Assembly: GCF_014203545.1 (NCBI RefSeq)
Contig: NZ_JACHJG010000003.1
Location: forward strand, 124,001-188,000
Length of the DNA stretch: 64,000 nucleotides
Source of the DNA: Streptomyces netropsis
GTDB lineage: Bacteria; Actinomycetota; Actinomycetes; Streptomycetales; Streptomycetaceae
Direction: 5' to 3'
Positions within the stretch are counted from its first letter, which is position 1; each line of letters begins with the position of its first letter. Under the pieces are notes generated by a model. The model was not told where the DNA came from. It searched no databases and saw only the letters and a list, made by a program, of their open reading frames with translations. The position numbers were made by a program, and so were the translations under genes. Positions 56,176 through 64,000 of the stretch are shown in pieces.

Positions 56176-59100
56176 GTGCGGGGCAACGACCGCTACGAGG
56201 CTGACGACCACCTCTCGCAATTCGAAGCCGAGATGGAGCGGCTGAAGAAGGAGCGGGAGAAGGCGGTCCAGCACGCCGACGACCTCGGCTATCAGGTCGA
56301 GGTGCTGCGCGCCAAGCTCCACGAGGCGCGCCGCACTCTCGCCCACCGTCCGGCATACGACACCGCCGATATCGGGTACCAGGCGGAGCAGTTGCTCCGT
56401 AATGCCCAGATTCAGGCGGAACAGCTGCGCACGGACGCCGAGCGCGAGCTGCGCGAGGCCCGGGCCCAGACGCAGCGCCTCCTCCAGGAGCAGGCCGAGC
56501 GCCAGGCCCGGATGGAAGCCGAGCTGCACGCCGAGGCCGTCGCGCGCCGACAGCGGCTGGACGAGGAGCTCAACGAGCGCCGCCAGACCGTCGAGTCGCA
56601 CGTCAACGAGAACGTCGCCTGGGCCGAGCAGCTGCGGGCGCGCACGGAGTCGCAGGCGCGGCGGCTGCTGGAGGAGTCCCGGGCGGAGTCGGAGGCCGCG
56701 CTGGCCGCCGCCCGCACGGAGGCCCAGCGGCTGACCGAGCAGGCCCGGGCCCGGCTCGGGGCGGCCGCCGAGGAGGCGCGCGCCGAAGCGGAAGCGATAC
56801 TGCGCCGGGCGCGCACCGACGCGGAGCGGCTGCTGACCGCCGCGTCCACGCAGGCCCAGGAGGCCACCGACCACGCCGAGCAGCTGCGCACGGCCACCAG
56901 CGCGGAGTCCGACCAGGCCCGTACGACGGCGGCCGAGCTGACGCGCGGCGCCGAGGCGCGGATGCAGGAGGCCGACACGGCGCTGCGTGAGGCGCGCGCC
57001 GAGGCCGAGAAGCTGGTCACCGAGGCGAAGGAGTCCGCCGCCCGCCGGCTGACGTCGGCGGAGTCGGAGAACGAGCAGCGCACCCGTACCGCCAAGGCCG
57101 AGATCGCCCGGCTGGTCGGCGAGGCGACGAAGGAGTCCGAGGCCCTCAAGGCCGAGGCGGAGCAGCTGCGTGCCGACGCCCGGGCGGAGGCCGACCGGCT
57201 GCTGGCCGAGGCGTCCGACAATGCCCGCAGCGCCGCCGCCGAGGATTCCGCGGCGCAGCTCGCGAAGGCCGCGCGGACGGCGGAGGAGGTCCTGACCAAG
57301 GCGTCCGAGGACGCCCGCGCCGCCACGAAGGCGGCCGCCGAGGAGGCCGAGCGGATTCGCCGGGAGGCGGAAGCCGAGGCCGAGCGGCTGCGTGAGCAGG
57401 CGGCGGACACCGCCGAGCAGCTCAAGGGCGAGGCGAAGGACGACACCAAGGAGTACCGCGCCAAGACCGTCGAGCTCCAGGAGGAGGCACGGCGGCTGCG
57501 CGGCGAGGCCGAGCAGCTGCGGGCCGACGCGGTCGCCGAGGGCGAGCGGATCCGGGGCGAGGCGCGCCGGGAGGCCCTCCAGCAGATCGAGGAGGCGGCC
57601 AGCACCGCCGAGGAGCTGCTCGCCAAGGCCAAGGCCGACGCGGAGGAGACCCGGGGCGGCGCGAGCGCCGAGAGCGAGCGGGTGCGCACCGAGGCGGCCG
57701 AGCGCGCGGCGGTGTTGCGCAAGCAGGCCGAGGAGGTGCTGGAACGGTCCCGCGCCGAGGCCGAGGAGATGGCCGAGGAGGCCGAGGACCACGCGACGCG
57801 CACCCGTACCGAGGCGGCGGAGGCCGCCCGGCAGCTGCGCGAGGAGGCCGAGCGGGCCGCGAAGGCGCGGCGCGAGGAGGCGGACGCAGAGCTGACGCGG
57901 CTGCACACCGAGGCCGAGCAGCGGGTGGAGTCCGCGGAGACGGCGCTGCGCGAGGCCCGTACGGAGGCCGAGCGGCTGCGCCGGGAGACCGCCGAGGAGA
58001 CCGAGCGGCTGCGGACGGAGTCCGCGGAGCGGGTCCGTACGCTCCAGGCGCAGGCCGAGACGGAGGCCGAGCGGCTGCGGACCGAGGCCGCCGCGGAGGC
58101 GGCCGGTGCGCGTGCCGAGGGCGAGGCCGTGGCGTTGCGGCTGCGGACCGAGGCCGCCGCGGAGGCGGAGCGGCTGCGCGACGAGGCGCGGGAGAAGGCC
58201 GACCGGGTGCGGGCCGAGGCGAACGCCGCGGCCGAGCGGACGGCCGCCGAGGCCGCCGAGGCGCTGACGGCGGCGCAGGAGGAGGCCGCCCGCCGGCGTC
58301 GCGAGGCCGAGGAACTGCTCGGCGACGCCCGCACGGAGGCGCAGGCCGAGCGGGCCGCGGCCCACGAGCAGAGCGAGGAGCTGCTGGCGTCGGCCCGTAA
58401 GCGGGTCACGGAGGCGCAGGAGGAGGCGCGGCGGCTGGTCGAGGAGGCCGAGCAGCGCGCCACCGAGCTGGTGGCCGCCGCCGAGCTGACGGCTCAGCAG
58501 GTCCGGGACGCGGTCGCGGGGCTGCACGAGCAGGCCGAGGAGGAGATCGCCGGGCTGCGCTCGGCGGCCGAGCACAACGCCGAGCGGACCCGTACCGAGG
58601 CGCAGGAGGAGGCGGACCGGGTCCGCGCCGACGCCTACGCCGAGCGCGAGCGCGGCGGTGAGGACGCGGCCCGGATGCGGGCCGAGGCCCAGGCGGCGAA
58701 GGACGCCGCGAAGGCACTGGCGGAGCGGACGGTCGAGGAGGCCGTCGCCGAGGGGCAGCGGCTGGAGGCGGAGGCCGCCCGCACGCTGGACGAGGCGCGG
58801 GAGGCCGCGGGCGCCCGGCGCACCGAGGCCGCCGAGCAGGCTGACCAGTTGCTCGCCGAGGCCATGGCCGAGGCGGAGAAGCTGGTCACGGAAGCCGAGG
58901 AGACGGTCGAGCTGGCCCGGGCCGAGGCGGCCCGGACGGCGGACGAGGCCCGTAAGGCCGCCGACGGCAAGCGCGCGGAGGCCGCCGAGCAGGCCGACAC
59001 CCTCGTGGTCGAGGCGACGATCGAGGCGGACCGGGTGCGTGCCGAGGCCGCCCAGGTGCTCGACGACGCCCGCGAGGCCGCGAACGCCCGGCGCACCGAG

Positions 59101-60996
59101 GCCGCCGAGCAGGCGGACGCCCTCCTGGCCGAGGCGACCACGGAGGCCGAGCGGCTCGTGGCCGAGGCCACCGCGACGGTGGACACGGCCCGCGAGCGGG
59201 CCGAGGCGCACCGTGCCGAGGCCGCCGAGCGGGCCGAGGCCCTCCTGGCAGAGGCGACCGCGGAGGCGGAGCGGCTGCAGGCCGAGGCCGCCCAGGCCCT
59301 GGACGAGGCCCAGGAGTTCGCCGAGACGCACAAGGCGGAGGCCACGGGCGAGGCCGAGCGGCTGGTCGCCGAGGCCGAGCGGACCGTGGACGAGGCCCGG
59401 GAGGCCGCGAACGCGCATCGCACGGAGGCCGCCGAGCAGGCCGACGAGCTGATCGCCAAGGCGACGTCCGAGGCCGAGCGGATGGTCTCGGACGCGTCGG
59501 CCAAGGCGCAGCAGATGCGCATCGACGCCTCCGACGCGCTCGCGTCGGCCGAGCAGGACGCGGCGCGTGCGCGCGCCGAGGCCCGCGAGGACGCGAACAA
59601 GATGCGGGCGGAGGGCCACGCCGAGGCCGAGCGGATCGTCAACGCGGCGACCGAGCTGACCTCTTCGGCGCAGGACGACGCGGATCGTATCGTCGACGAG
59701 GCCCGCGAGGCCGCGGGGGCGCGGCGCACGGAGGCCGCCAAGCAGGCCGACGAGCTGATCGCCGAGGCGACGGCTCAGGCCGAGCGGATGCGTGACGAGG
59801 CCGAGGAGAGCCTCGAGACGGCCCGGGCCGAGGCGGCCCGGACGGCGGAGACGGCCCGCAAGGCCGCCGATGCCCAGCGCACGGAGGCCGGCGAGCAGGC
59901 CGACGCGCTCATGGCCGAGGCCACCGCCGAGGCGGAGCGGCTGCGTACCGAGGCCGCCAAGGTCCTGGACGAGGCCCGTGAGGCCGCGAACGCCCGCCGC
60001 ACGGAGGCCGCCGAGCAGGCGGACGCCCTTGTCGCGGAGGCGACGGCGGAGGCCGAGCGGATGCGGCTGGAGGCCGAGGCCGCGCTCAACTCCGCGCAGG
60101 AGAACGCGAACAGCACGCGTGCCGACTCCGCGAAGATCAAGGCCGATGCCGTACTGGAGGCGGAGCGGCTGCGGTCCGAGGCGCGGGCCGAGGGCGAGCG
60201 GACCATCGACCAGGCGCGGGACGCGGCCGCGCAGAAGCGCACGGAGGCCGCCGAGCAGGCGGACGCGCTGATCGCCAAGGCCCAGGAGGAGGCCCTGCGG
60301 GCCGCCGCGGCCGCGGAGGAGCAGGCCGACACCATGGTGGGCGCCGCCCGCCGGGAGGCCGAGCGGATCGTCAAGGAGGCCGCCGGCGAGGGCAACACGC
60401 TGGTGGAGCAGGCCCGTACCGACGCGAACACCATGCTCGCGGAGGCGCGCGGGGACGCGACGGCCATAAGGGAGCGGGCCGAGGAGCTGCGCTCGCGGCT
60501 CGAGGGAGAGGTCGAGGAGCTGCACGACCGGGCCCGCCGGGAGGCGGCCGAGGCGATGCAGTCGGCGGGTGAGCGCTGCGACAAGCTCGTCGCGGCGGCC
60601 ACCGAGCAGCTGACGGCGGCGGAGGAGAAGGCGAAGAAGCTGGTCTCCGACGCCGGGGCCGAGGCCAACAAGGTCCGGATCGCCGCCGTGCGGAAGGCCG
60701 AGGGGCTGCTGAAGGAGGCCGAGCAGAAGAAGGCGGCCGCTGTACGCGAGTCCGAGCGCCTGCGCACCGAGGGTGCGGAGGAGGCCAAGCGGCTCGTGGA
60801 GGAGGGAAAGCGGGAGTTGGAGGTGTTGGTGCGCCGTCGGGAGGACATCAATGCCGAGATTTCCCGTGTCCAGGACGTGTTGGAAGCGTTGGAATCATTT
60901 GAGGCCCCGGGGGCAGGCGGCACCAAAGACGGTGGGGTGAAGGCGGCTGCGGGCGCGGGGGCAACTCGATCGAGTGGCAAGCAGTCCGAGAAGTAG
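56176..60996 (+). CDS. scy: Polarity scaffold Scy, giant coiled-coil protein
   Basis: The protein is 1606 residues, almost entirely coiled coil. The N-terminal about 80 residues ('LSQFEAEMERLKKEREKAVQHADDLGYQVEVLRAKL') have heptad pattern; from there it is a long series of Glu/Ala/Arg-rich repeats of about 51 residues ('EAANARRTEAAEQADALLAE', 'AEAERLVAEA'), most regular between about 860 and 1380. The C-terminus is Gly/Lys-rich. Scy organises the polarisome at hyphal tips with DivIVA and FilP. From memory S. coelicolor Scy is about 1326 residues, so this one may carry extra repeats. It starts at GTG. filP follows 114 bases later. Confidence 0.95.
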   Translation: MRGNDRYEADDHLSQFEAEMERLKKEREKAVQHADDLGYQVEVLRAKLHEARRTLAHRPAYDTADIGYQAEQLLRNAQIQAEQLRTDAERELREARAQTQRLLQEQAERQARMEAELHAEAVARRQRLDEELNERRQTVESHVNENVAWAEQLRARTESQARRLLEESRAESEAALAAARTEAQRLTEQARARLGAAAEEARAEAEAILRRARTDAERLLTAASTQAQEATDHAEQLRTATSAESDQARTTAAELTRGAEARMQEADTALREARAEAEKLVTEAKESAARRLTSAESENEQRTRTAKAEIARLVGEATKESEALKAEAEQLRADARAEADRLLAEASDNARSAAAEDSAAQLAKAARTAEEVLTKASEDARAATKAAAEEAERIRREAEAEAERLREQAADTAEQLKGEAKDDTKEYRAKTVELQEEARRLRGEAEQLRADAVAEGERIRGEARREALQQIEEAASTAEELLAKAKADAEETRGGASAESERVRTEAAERAAVLRKQAEEVLERSRAEAEEMAEEAEDHATRTRTEAAEAARQLREEAERAAKARREEADAELTRLHTEAEQRVESAETALREARTEAERLRRETAEETERLRTESAERVRTLQAQAETEAERLRTEAAAEAAGARAEGEAVALRLRTEAAAEAERLRDEAREKADRVRAEANAAAERTAAEAAEALTAAQEEAARRRREAEELLGDARTEAQAERAAAHEQSEELLASARKRVTEAQEEARRLVEEAEQRATELVAAAELTAQQVRDAVAGLHEQAEEEIAGLRSAAEHNAERTRTEAQEEADRVRADAYAERERGGEDAARMRAEAQAAKDAAKALAERTVEEAVAEGQRLEAEAARTLDEAREAAGARRTEAAEQADQLLAEAMAEAEKLVTEAEETVELARAEAARTADEARKAADGKRAEAAEQADTLVVEATIEADRVRAEAAQVLDDAREAANARRTEAAEQADALLAEATTEAERLVAEATATVDTARERAEAHRAEAAERAEALLAEATAEAERLQAEAAQALDEAQEFAETHKAEATGEAERLVAEAERTVDEAREAANAHRTEAAEQADELIAKATSEAERMVSDASAKAQQMRIDASDALASAEQDAARARAEAREDANKMRAEGHAEAERIVNAATELTSSAQDDADRIVDEAREAAGARRTEAAKQADELIAEATAQAERMRDEAEESLETARAEAARTAETARKAADAQRTEAGEQADALMAEATAEAERLRTEAAKVLDEAREAANARRTEAAEQADALVAEATAEAERMRLEAEAALNSAQENANSTRADSAKIKADAVLEAERLRSEARAEGERTIDQARDAAAQKRTEAAEQADALIAKAQEEALRAAAAAEEQADTMVGAARREAERIVKEAAGEGNTLVEQARTDANTMLAEARGDATAIRERAEELRSRLEGEVEELHDRARREAAEAMQSAGERCDKLVAAATEQLTAAEEKAKKLVSDAGAEANKVRIAAVRKAEGLLKEAEQKKAAAVRESERLRTEGAEEAKRLVEEGKRELEVLVRRREDINAEISRVQDVLEALESFEAPGAGGTKDGGVKAAAGAGATRSSGKQSEK

Positions 60997-61043
60997 CCAC
61001 TCAAACGGGGGGACATTCTCCAGTTGTCCCTCCCATCCCCTCG

Positions 61044-61070
61044 TTGACACGCCGCTCGCACCCCTAGGAT
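61044..61070 (+). promoter_or_regulatory. Possible filP promoter
   Basis: TTGACA (61044-61049) and TAGGAT (61065-61070) are both near-consensus, but the spacer is only 15 bases. About 35 bases of leader precede the filP ATG. Confidence 0.4.
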
Positions 61071-61110
61071 TCCCTCTATCACCTCACCGGTCTCTTTCGA
61101 CAGGAACCCC

Positions 61111-62049
61111 ATGAGTGACACTTCCTCCCCCTTCGGCTTCGAGCTCGTGCGGCGTGGCTACGACCGCGGCCAGGTGGACGACCGCATTTCGAAGCTCGTT
61201 GCCGACCGTGACAGCGCACTGGCTCGCATCACGTCTCTGGAAAAGCGGATCGAGGAGCTGCACCTCGAAACGCAGAACGCTCAGGCCCAGGTCAATGACG
61301 CGGAGCCGTCCTACGCGGGTCTCGGGGCGCGGGTCGAGAAGATCCTGCGGCTGGCCGAGGAAGAGGCCAAGGACCTGCGCGAGGAGGCCCGTCGGGCCGC
61401 CGAGCAGCACCGTGAGCTGGCCGAGTCGGCGGCGCAGCAGGTGCGCAACGACGCCGAGTCGTTCGCCGCCGAGCGCAAGGCGAAGGCGGAGGACGAGGGC
61501 GCCCGGATCGTCGAGAAGGCGAAGGGCGACGCCGCTTCCCTGCGGGCCGAGGCGCAGAAGGACGCGCAGTCCAAGCGTGAGGAGGCGGACTCCCTCTTCG
61601 AGGAGACCCGCGCCAAGGCCGCCCAGGCCGCGGCGGACTTCGAGACCAACCTGGCCAAGCGCCGCGAGCAGTCCGAGCGTGATCTGGCGTCCCGCCAGGC
61701 CAAGGCCGAGAAGCGGCTCGCGGAGATCGAGCACCGGGCCGAGCAGCTGCGCCTGGAGGCGGAGAAGCTGCGTACGGACGCCGAGCGCCGGGCCCGCCAG
61801 ACGGTGGAGACCGCGCAGCGCCAGGCCGAGGACATCGTCGCCGACGCCAACGCGAAGGCCGACCGGATCCGCAGCGAATCCGAGCGCGAGCTGGCGGCGC
61901 TCACCAACCGCCGCGACAGCATCAACGCCCAGCTGACCAACGTCCGCGAGATGCTGGCCACGCTGACCGGCGCGGCGGTGGCCGCGGCCGGCGTCCCCGG
62001 CGACGACGAGCCGATCTCCCGTGGCGTCCCGGCCCAGCAGAGCCGCTGA
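61111..62049 (+). CDS. filP: Intermediate-filament-like cytoskeletal protein FilP
   Basis: This 312-residue protein has an N-terminal DivIVA-like segment ('SPFGFELVRRGYDRGQVDDRI') followed by a long coiled coil (about 25-285) with a short break near 65-75 ('NDAEPSYAGLGARVEKIL'), and a disordered tail. FilP assembles filaments behind hyphal tips, giving rigidity and working with Scy and DivIVA. The pair scy-filP in tandem matches the conserved Streptomyces arrangement. An own promoter candidate lies in the 114-base gap. Confidence 0.95.
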   Translation: MSDTSSPFGFELVRRGYDRGQVDDRISKLVADRDSALARITSLEKRIEELHLETQNAQAQVNDAEPSYAGLGARVEKILRLAEEEAKDLREEARRAAEQHRELAESAAQQVRNDAESFAAERKAKAEDEGARIVEKAKGDAASLRAEAQKDAQSKREEADSLFEETRAKAAQAAADFETNLAKRREQSERDLASRQAKAEKRLAEIEHRAEQLRLEAEKLRTDAERRARQTVETAQRQAEDIVADANAKADRIRSESERELAALTNRRDSINAQLTNVREMLATLTGAAVAAAGVPGDDEPISRGVPAQQSR

Positions 62050-62084
62050 CCCTTGAGTGACGCCCCCTAGCGGGCTGTACGTAC

Positions 62085-62129
62085 CCAGCGCGTCGTGCGC
62101 AAACCCCTGTGGCGCACGGGGCGCTGGGC
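62085..62129 (+). terminator. Imperfect hairpin after filP
   Basis: CCCAGCGCG...(T)CGTGCGC pairs imperfectly with GCGCACG...GCGCTGGG around an A/T-rich loop, about 40 bases after the stop. Confidence 0.5.
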
Positions 62130-62288
62130 TGTTTCCGGCCATAGTTTCGGCCAGCTTCGCGGTCGGTTTCCGGTCGGCTTTCCGTCGGCGCACGGCCGGG
62201 ACATGATCGCGATCCGGCCGGGGCCGGCCGCGTTCCGGACCGGCCGCCACCGGTGGCGAGGGGTCCCGGGCGCCCTTAGCGTGAGTGG

Positions 62289-63287
62289 ATGATCGAGCTT
62301 GAGGGGCTGACCAAGCGCTACGGCGAAAAGCTCGCCGTGGATCACCTCACCTTCACCGTGCGCCCCGGGATCGTCACCGGCTTCCTGGGCCCCAATGGCG
62401 CGGGCAAGTCCACGACCATGCGCATGATGCTCGACCTGGACAACCCCACCAGCGGCTCGGTGCGGATCGACGGCAGGCACTACCGCTCGCTGAGGGACCC
62501 GCTGAAGGTCGTCGGCGCCCTGCTGGAGGCCAAGGCCTGGCACGGCGGCCGCAGCGCCCACAACCACCTGCTGTGCCTGGCACAGAGCAACGGCATCCCC
62601 CGTACCCGGGTGCGGGAGGTGCTGGACACGGTCGGCCTGACCTCGGTGGCCAAGAAGCGCACCAAGGGCTTCTCGCTCGGCATGGGCCAGCGGCTCGGCA
62701 TCGCCGCCGCGCTGCTCGGCGACCCCGAGATCCTGATGTTCGACGAGCCGGTCAACGGGCTCGACCCCGAGGGCATCCACTGGATCCGCAATCTCATGAA
62801 GAACCTGGCGGCCCAGGGCCGTACGGTCTTCGTCTCCTCGCACCTGATGAGCGAGATGGCGCTGACCGCCGAGCACCTCGTGGTCATCGGCCAGGGCCGG
62901 CTGCTCGCCGACACCTCCATGGCCGCCTTCATCGCGGAGAACTCACGGTCGTACGTACGGATGCGCTCGCCCGACCACGAGCGGCTGCGGGACGTGCTCT
63001 CCGGGGCCGGGATCACCGCCCGGCCCGCGTCCGACGGCTCCCTGGAGGTGGACGACGAGGACGCGCCGCACCTCGGCGAGCTGGCCGCGCGGCATCGGAT
63101 CACGCTGCACGAGCTGAGCCCCCAGCGGGCGTCCCTGGAAGAGGCCTTCATGCAGCTCACCGCCGAGTCGGTGGAGTACCACGCGCACGACGGCCGCCCA
63201 CCGGAGGAGGTGCCGCCCGGCGCCCCGGCGGCGCCGCCGGGCGGGCGCCCCGGCTGGGGAGCCGACTGGCGGAAGAAAGGGGCCTGA
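62289..63287 (+). CDS. ABC transporter ATP-binding protein
   Basis: This 332-residue ATPase is of the export type. Walker A 'GFLGPNGAGKST', signature 'FSLGMGQRLGIAAALLG' (the LSGGQ equivalent is altered to SLGMGQ, as is common in DrrA/NatA relatives), Walker B 'LMFDEPVNGLDPEG' and 'VSSHLMSEM' are seen. A C-terminal extension (about 210-332), with a Pro/Gly-rich tail, follows. The permease gene starts two bases after its stop. The exporter's substrate is unknown. Confidence 0.93.
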   Translation: MIELEGLTKRYGEKLAVDHLTFTVRPGIVTGFLGPNGAGKSTTMRMMLDLDNPTSGSVRIDGRHYRSLRDPLKVVGALLEAKAWHGGRSAHNHLLCLAQSNGIPRTRVREVLDTVGLTSVAKKRTKGFSLGMGQRLGIAAALLGDPEILMFDEPVNGLDPEGIHWIRNLMKNLAAQGRTVFVSSHLMSEMALTAEHLVVIGQGRLLADTSMAAFIAENSRSYVRMRSPDHERLRDVLSGAGITARPASDGSLEVDDEDAPHLGELAARHRITLHELSPQRASLEEAFMQLTAESVEYHAHDGRPPEEVPPGAPAAPPGGRPGWGADWRKKGA

Positions 63288-63289
63288 CG

Positions 63290-64000
63290 ATGGCGGTGGT
63301 GACGCAGGTCCTGCAATCCGAATGGACAAAGATCAAATCCGTGCGTTCCACGGTGTGGACGCTCGGTCTGGCCGTCGTGGTGACGGTCGCGCTCGGCGCG
63401 CTGATCAGCGCATTGTCCAAAAACGAGTTCGACAAACTCTCCACACGGGAGAAACTGACCTTCGATCCGACCTTCACGAGTTTCGCGGGGATGGGTCTCG
63501 GCCAACTCGCGATGATCGTTTTCGGTGTGCTGGTGGTGTCGAACGAATACAGCACCGGAATGATCCGCACCTCGCTGGCGGCCGTTCCGCAGCGCGGCAC
63601 CTTTCTCTTCAGCAAGATCACTATTGCCGCGCTGCTCGCGTTCGTCGTCAGCATGATCACGAGTTTCGTCGCCTTTTTCGTCGGCCAGGCGATGCTCGGC
63701 GACCTCAAAGCGGCCCTCGGTGACCCCGGCGTCCTGCGCGCGGTGATCGGCGGCGGGCTCTACATGACGCTGATCACGGTCTTCTCGATGGGCGTCGCGA
63801 CGATGCTGCGCAGCCCGATGCTCTCGCTCGGCATCCTGATGCCGTTCTTCTTCCTCATCTCGGCCATCCTCGGCAACGTCTCCGCCACCAAGAAGGTCGG
63901 CCAGTACCTCCCGGACCAGGCAGGGCAGAAGGTCATGCAGGTCGTCACCTTCGACGACGACGCCCCCTACGGGCCGTGGGGCGGGTTCGCGATCATGGCG
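63290..64000 (+). CDS. ABC transporter permease (3' partial)
   Basis: The first 237 residues are visible; the gene runs off the window. It has about five membrane spans in this part and begins 'MAVVTQVLQSEWTKIKSVRSTVW', the standard start of ABC-2 type export permeases, with 'VSNEYSTGMIRTSLAAVPQRG' as the conserved loop after helix 2. It starts two bases after the ATPase gene. Confidence 0.9.
   Translation, partial: MAVVTQVLQSEWTKIKSVRSTVWTLGLAVVVTVALGALISALSKNEFDKLSTREKLTFDPTFTSFAGMGLGQLAMIVFGVLVVSNEYSTGMIRTSLAAVPQRGTFLFSKITIAALLAFVVSMITSFVAFFVGQAMLGDLKAALGDPGVLRAVIGGGLYMTLITVFSMGVATMLRSPMLSLGILMPFFFLISAILGNVSATKKVGQYLPDQAGQKVMQVVTFDDDAPYGPWGGFAIMA

Noticed and set aside
55966..60525. A minus-strand open frame of about 1500 codons opposite scy
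   Set aside because: It is the shadow of the GC-rich heptad-repeat gene; Leu/Gly/Arg repeats mirror the Scy repeats.
56176..60996. Possible CRISPR-like direct repeats within scy
   Set aside because: The repetition is of coding heptads with codon variation, with no constant repeat-spacer pattern. No CRISPR array was seen anywhere in the window.

Overview
This window is chromosomal DNA of a Streptomyces or a very close relative. The evidence is very high GC with strong G/C bias at third codon positions, GTG starts with GTGA/ATGA start-stop overlaps, several leaderless promoters, rare TTA codons confined to regulator-type genes, and recognisable Streptomyces cytoskeletal genes (scy, filP). From memory, the backbone resembles the S. 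coelicolor SCO5393-SCO5428 neighbourhood; this was not checked.

Left backbone (1-25.4 kb). A sugar ABC importer is split by an intracellular ricin-type lectin and a decayed lipoprotein. It is followed by an AraC regulator carrying a TTA codon with an SDR oxidoreductase, a two-gene MacB/FtsX-type ABC exporter, and an imine-reductase-like dehydrogenase behind an HxlR-like operator. A carbon-metabolism block follows: pfkA (minus strand), then pta, ackA and pyk (plus strand), covering glycolysis and acetate overflow. Next come a DUF6230/DUF6114/secreted-protein triad, a thioredoxin-like co-chaperone, a TetR regulator, the large subunit of isobutyryl-CoA mutase (icmA, with the diagnostic Phe80 and Gln198) under a 24-bp perfect palindrome, a DUF3817 membrane protein and a MarR regulator.

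Accessory middle (about 25.4-53.2 kb). This part holds an MFS transporter divergent from an ArsR-type regulator, a RHH/PIN toxin-antitoxin pair, a thiamine-binding-like protein with a second DUF3817 protein, three tandem AIM24 genes, and an XRE/DUF397 pair that is frameshifted. It also holds a CMD gene plus an ECF41 sigma factor with a textbook ECF41 promoter, a GntR-TetR hybrid regulator divergent from an FAD monooxygenase, an S1 'protease' lacking its catalytic His and Ser fused to five beta-propeller-like repeats, and a 1367-residue secreted polymorphic toxin (ALF repeats, coiled coil, HINT, C-terminal toxin) overlapping its probable immunity gene. Two eroded copies of an intact local membrane-protein gene flank this toxin and protease segment.

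Right backbone (53.2-64 kb). meaB, an acetyl-CoA acetyltransferase and methylmalonyl-CoA epimerase belong to acyl-CoA and propionate metabolism and fit functionally with icmA. They are followed by scy and filP, the polar-growth coiled-coil genes, and an ABC exporter whose permease runs off the window. I saw no tRNA, rRNA, CRISPR array or transposase.
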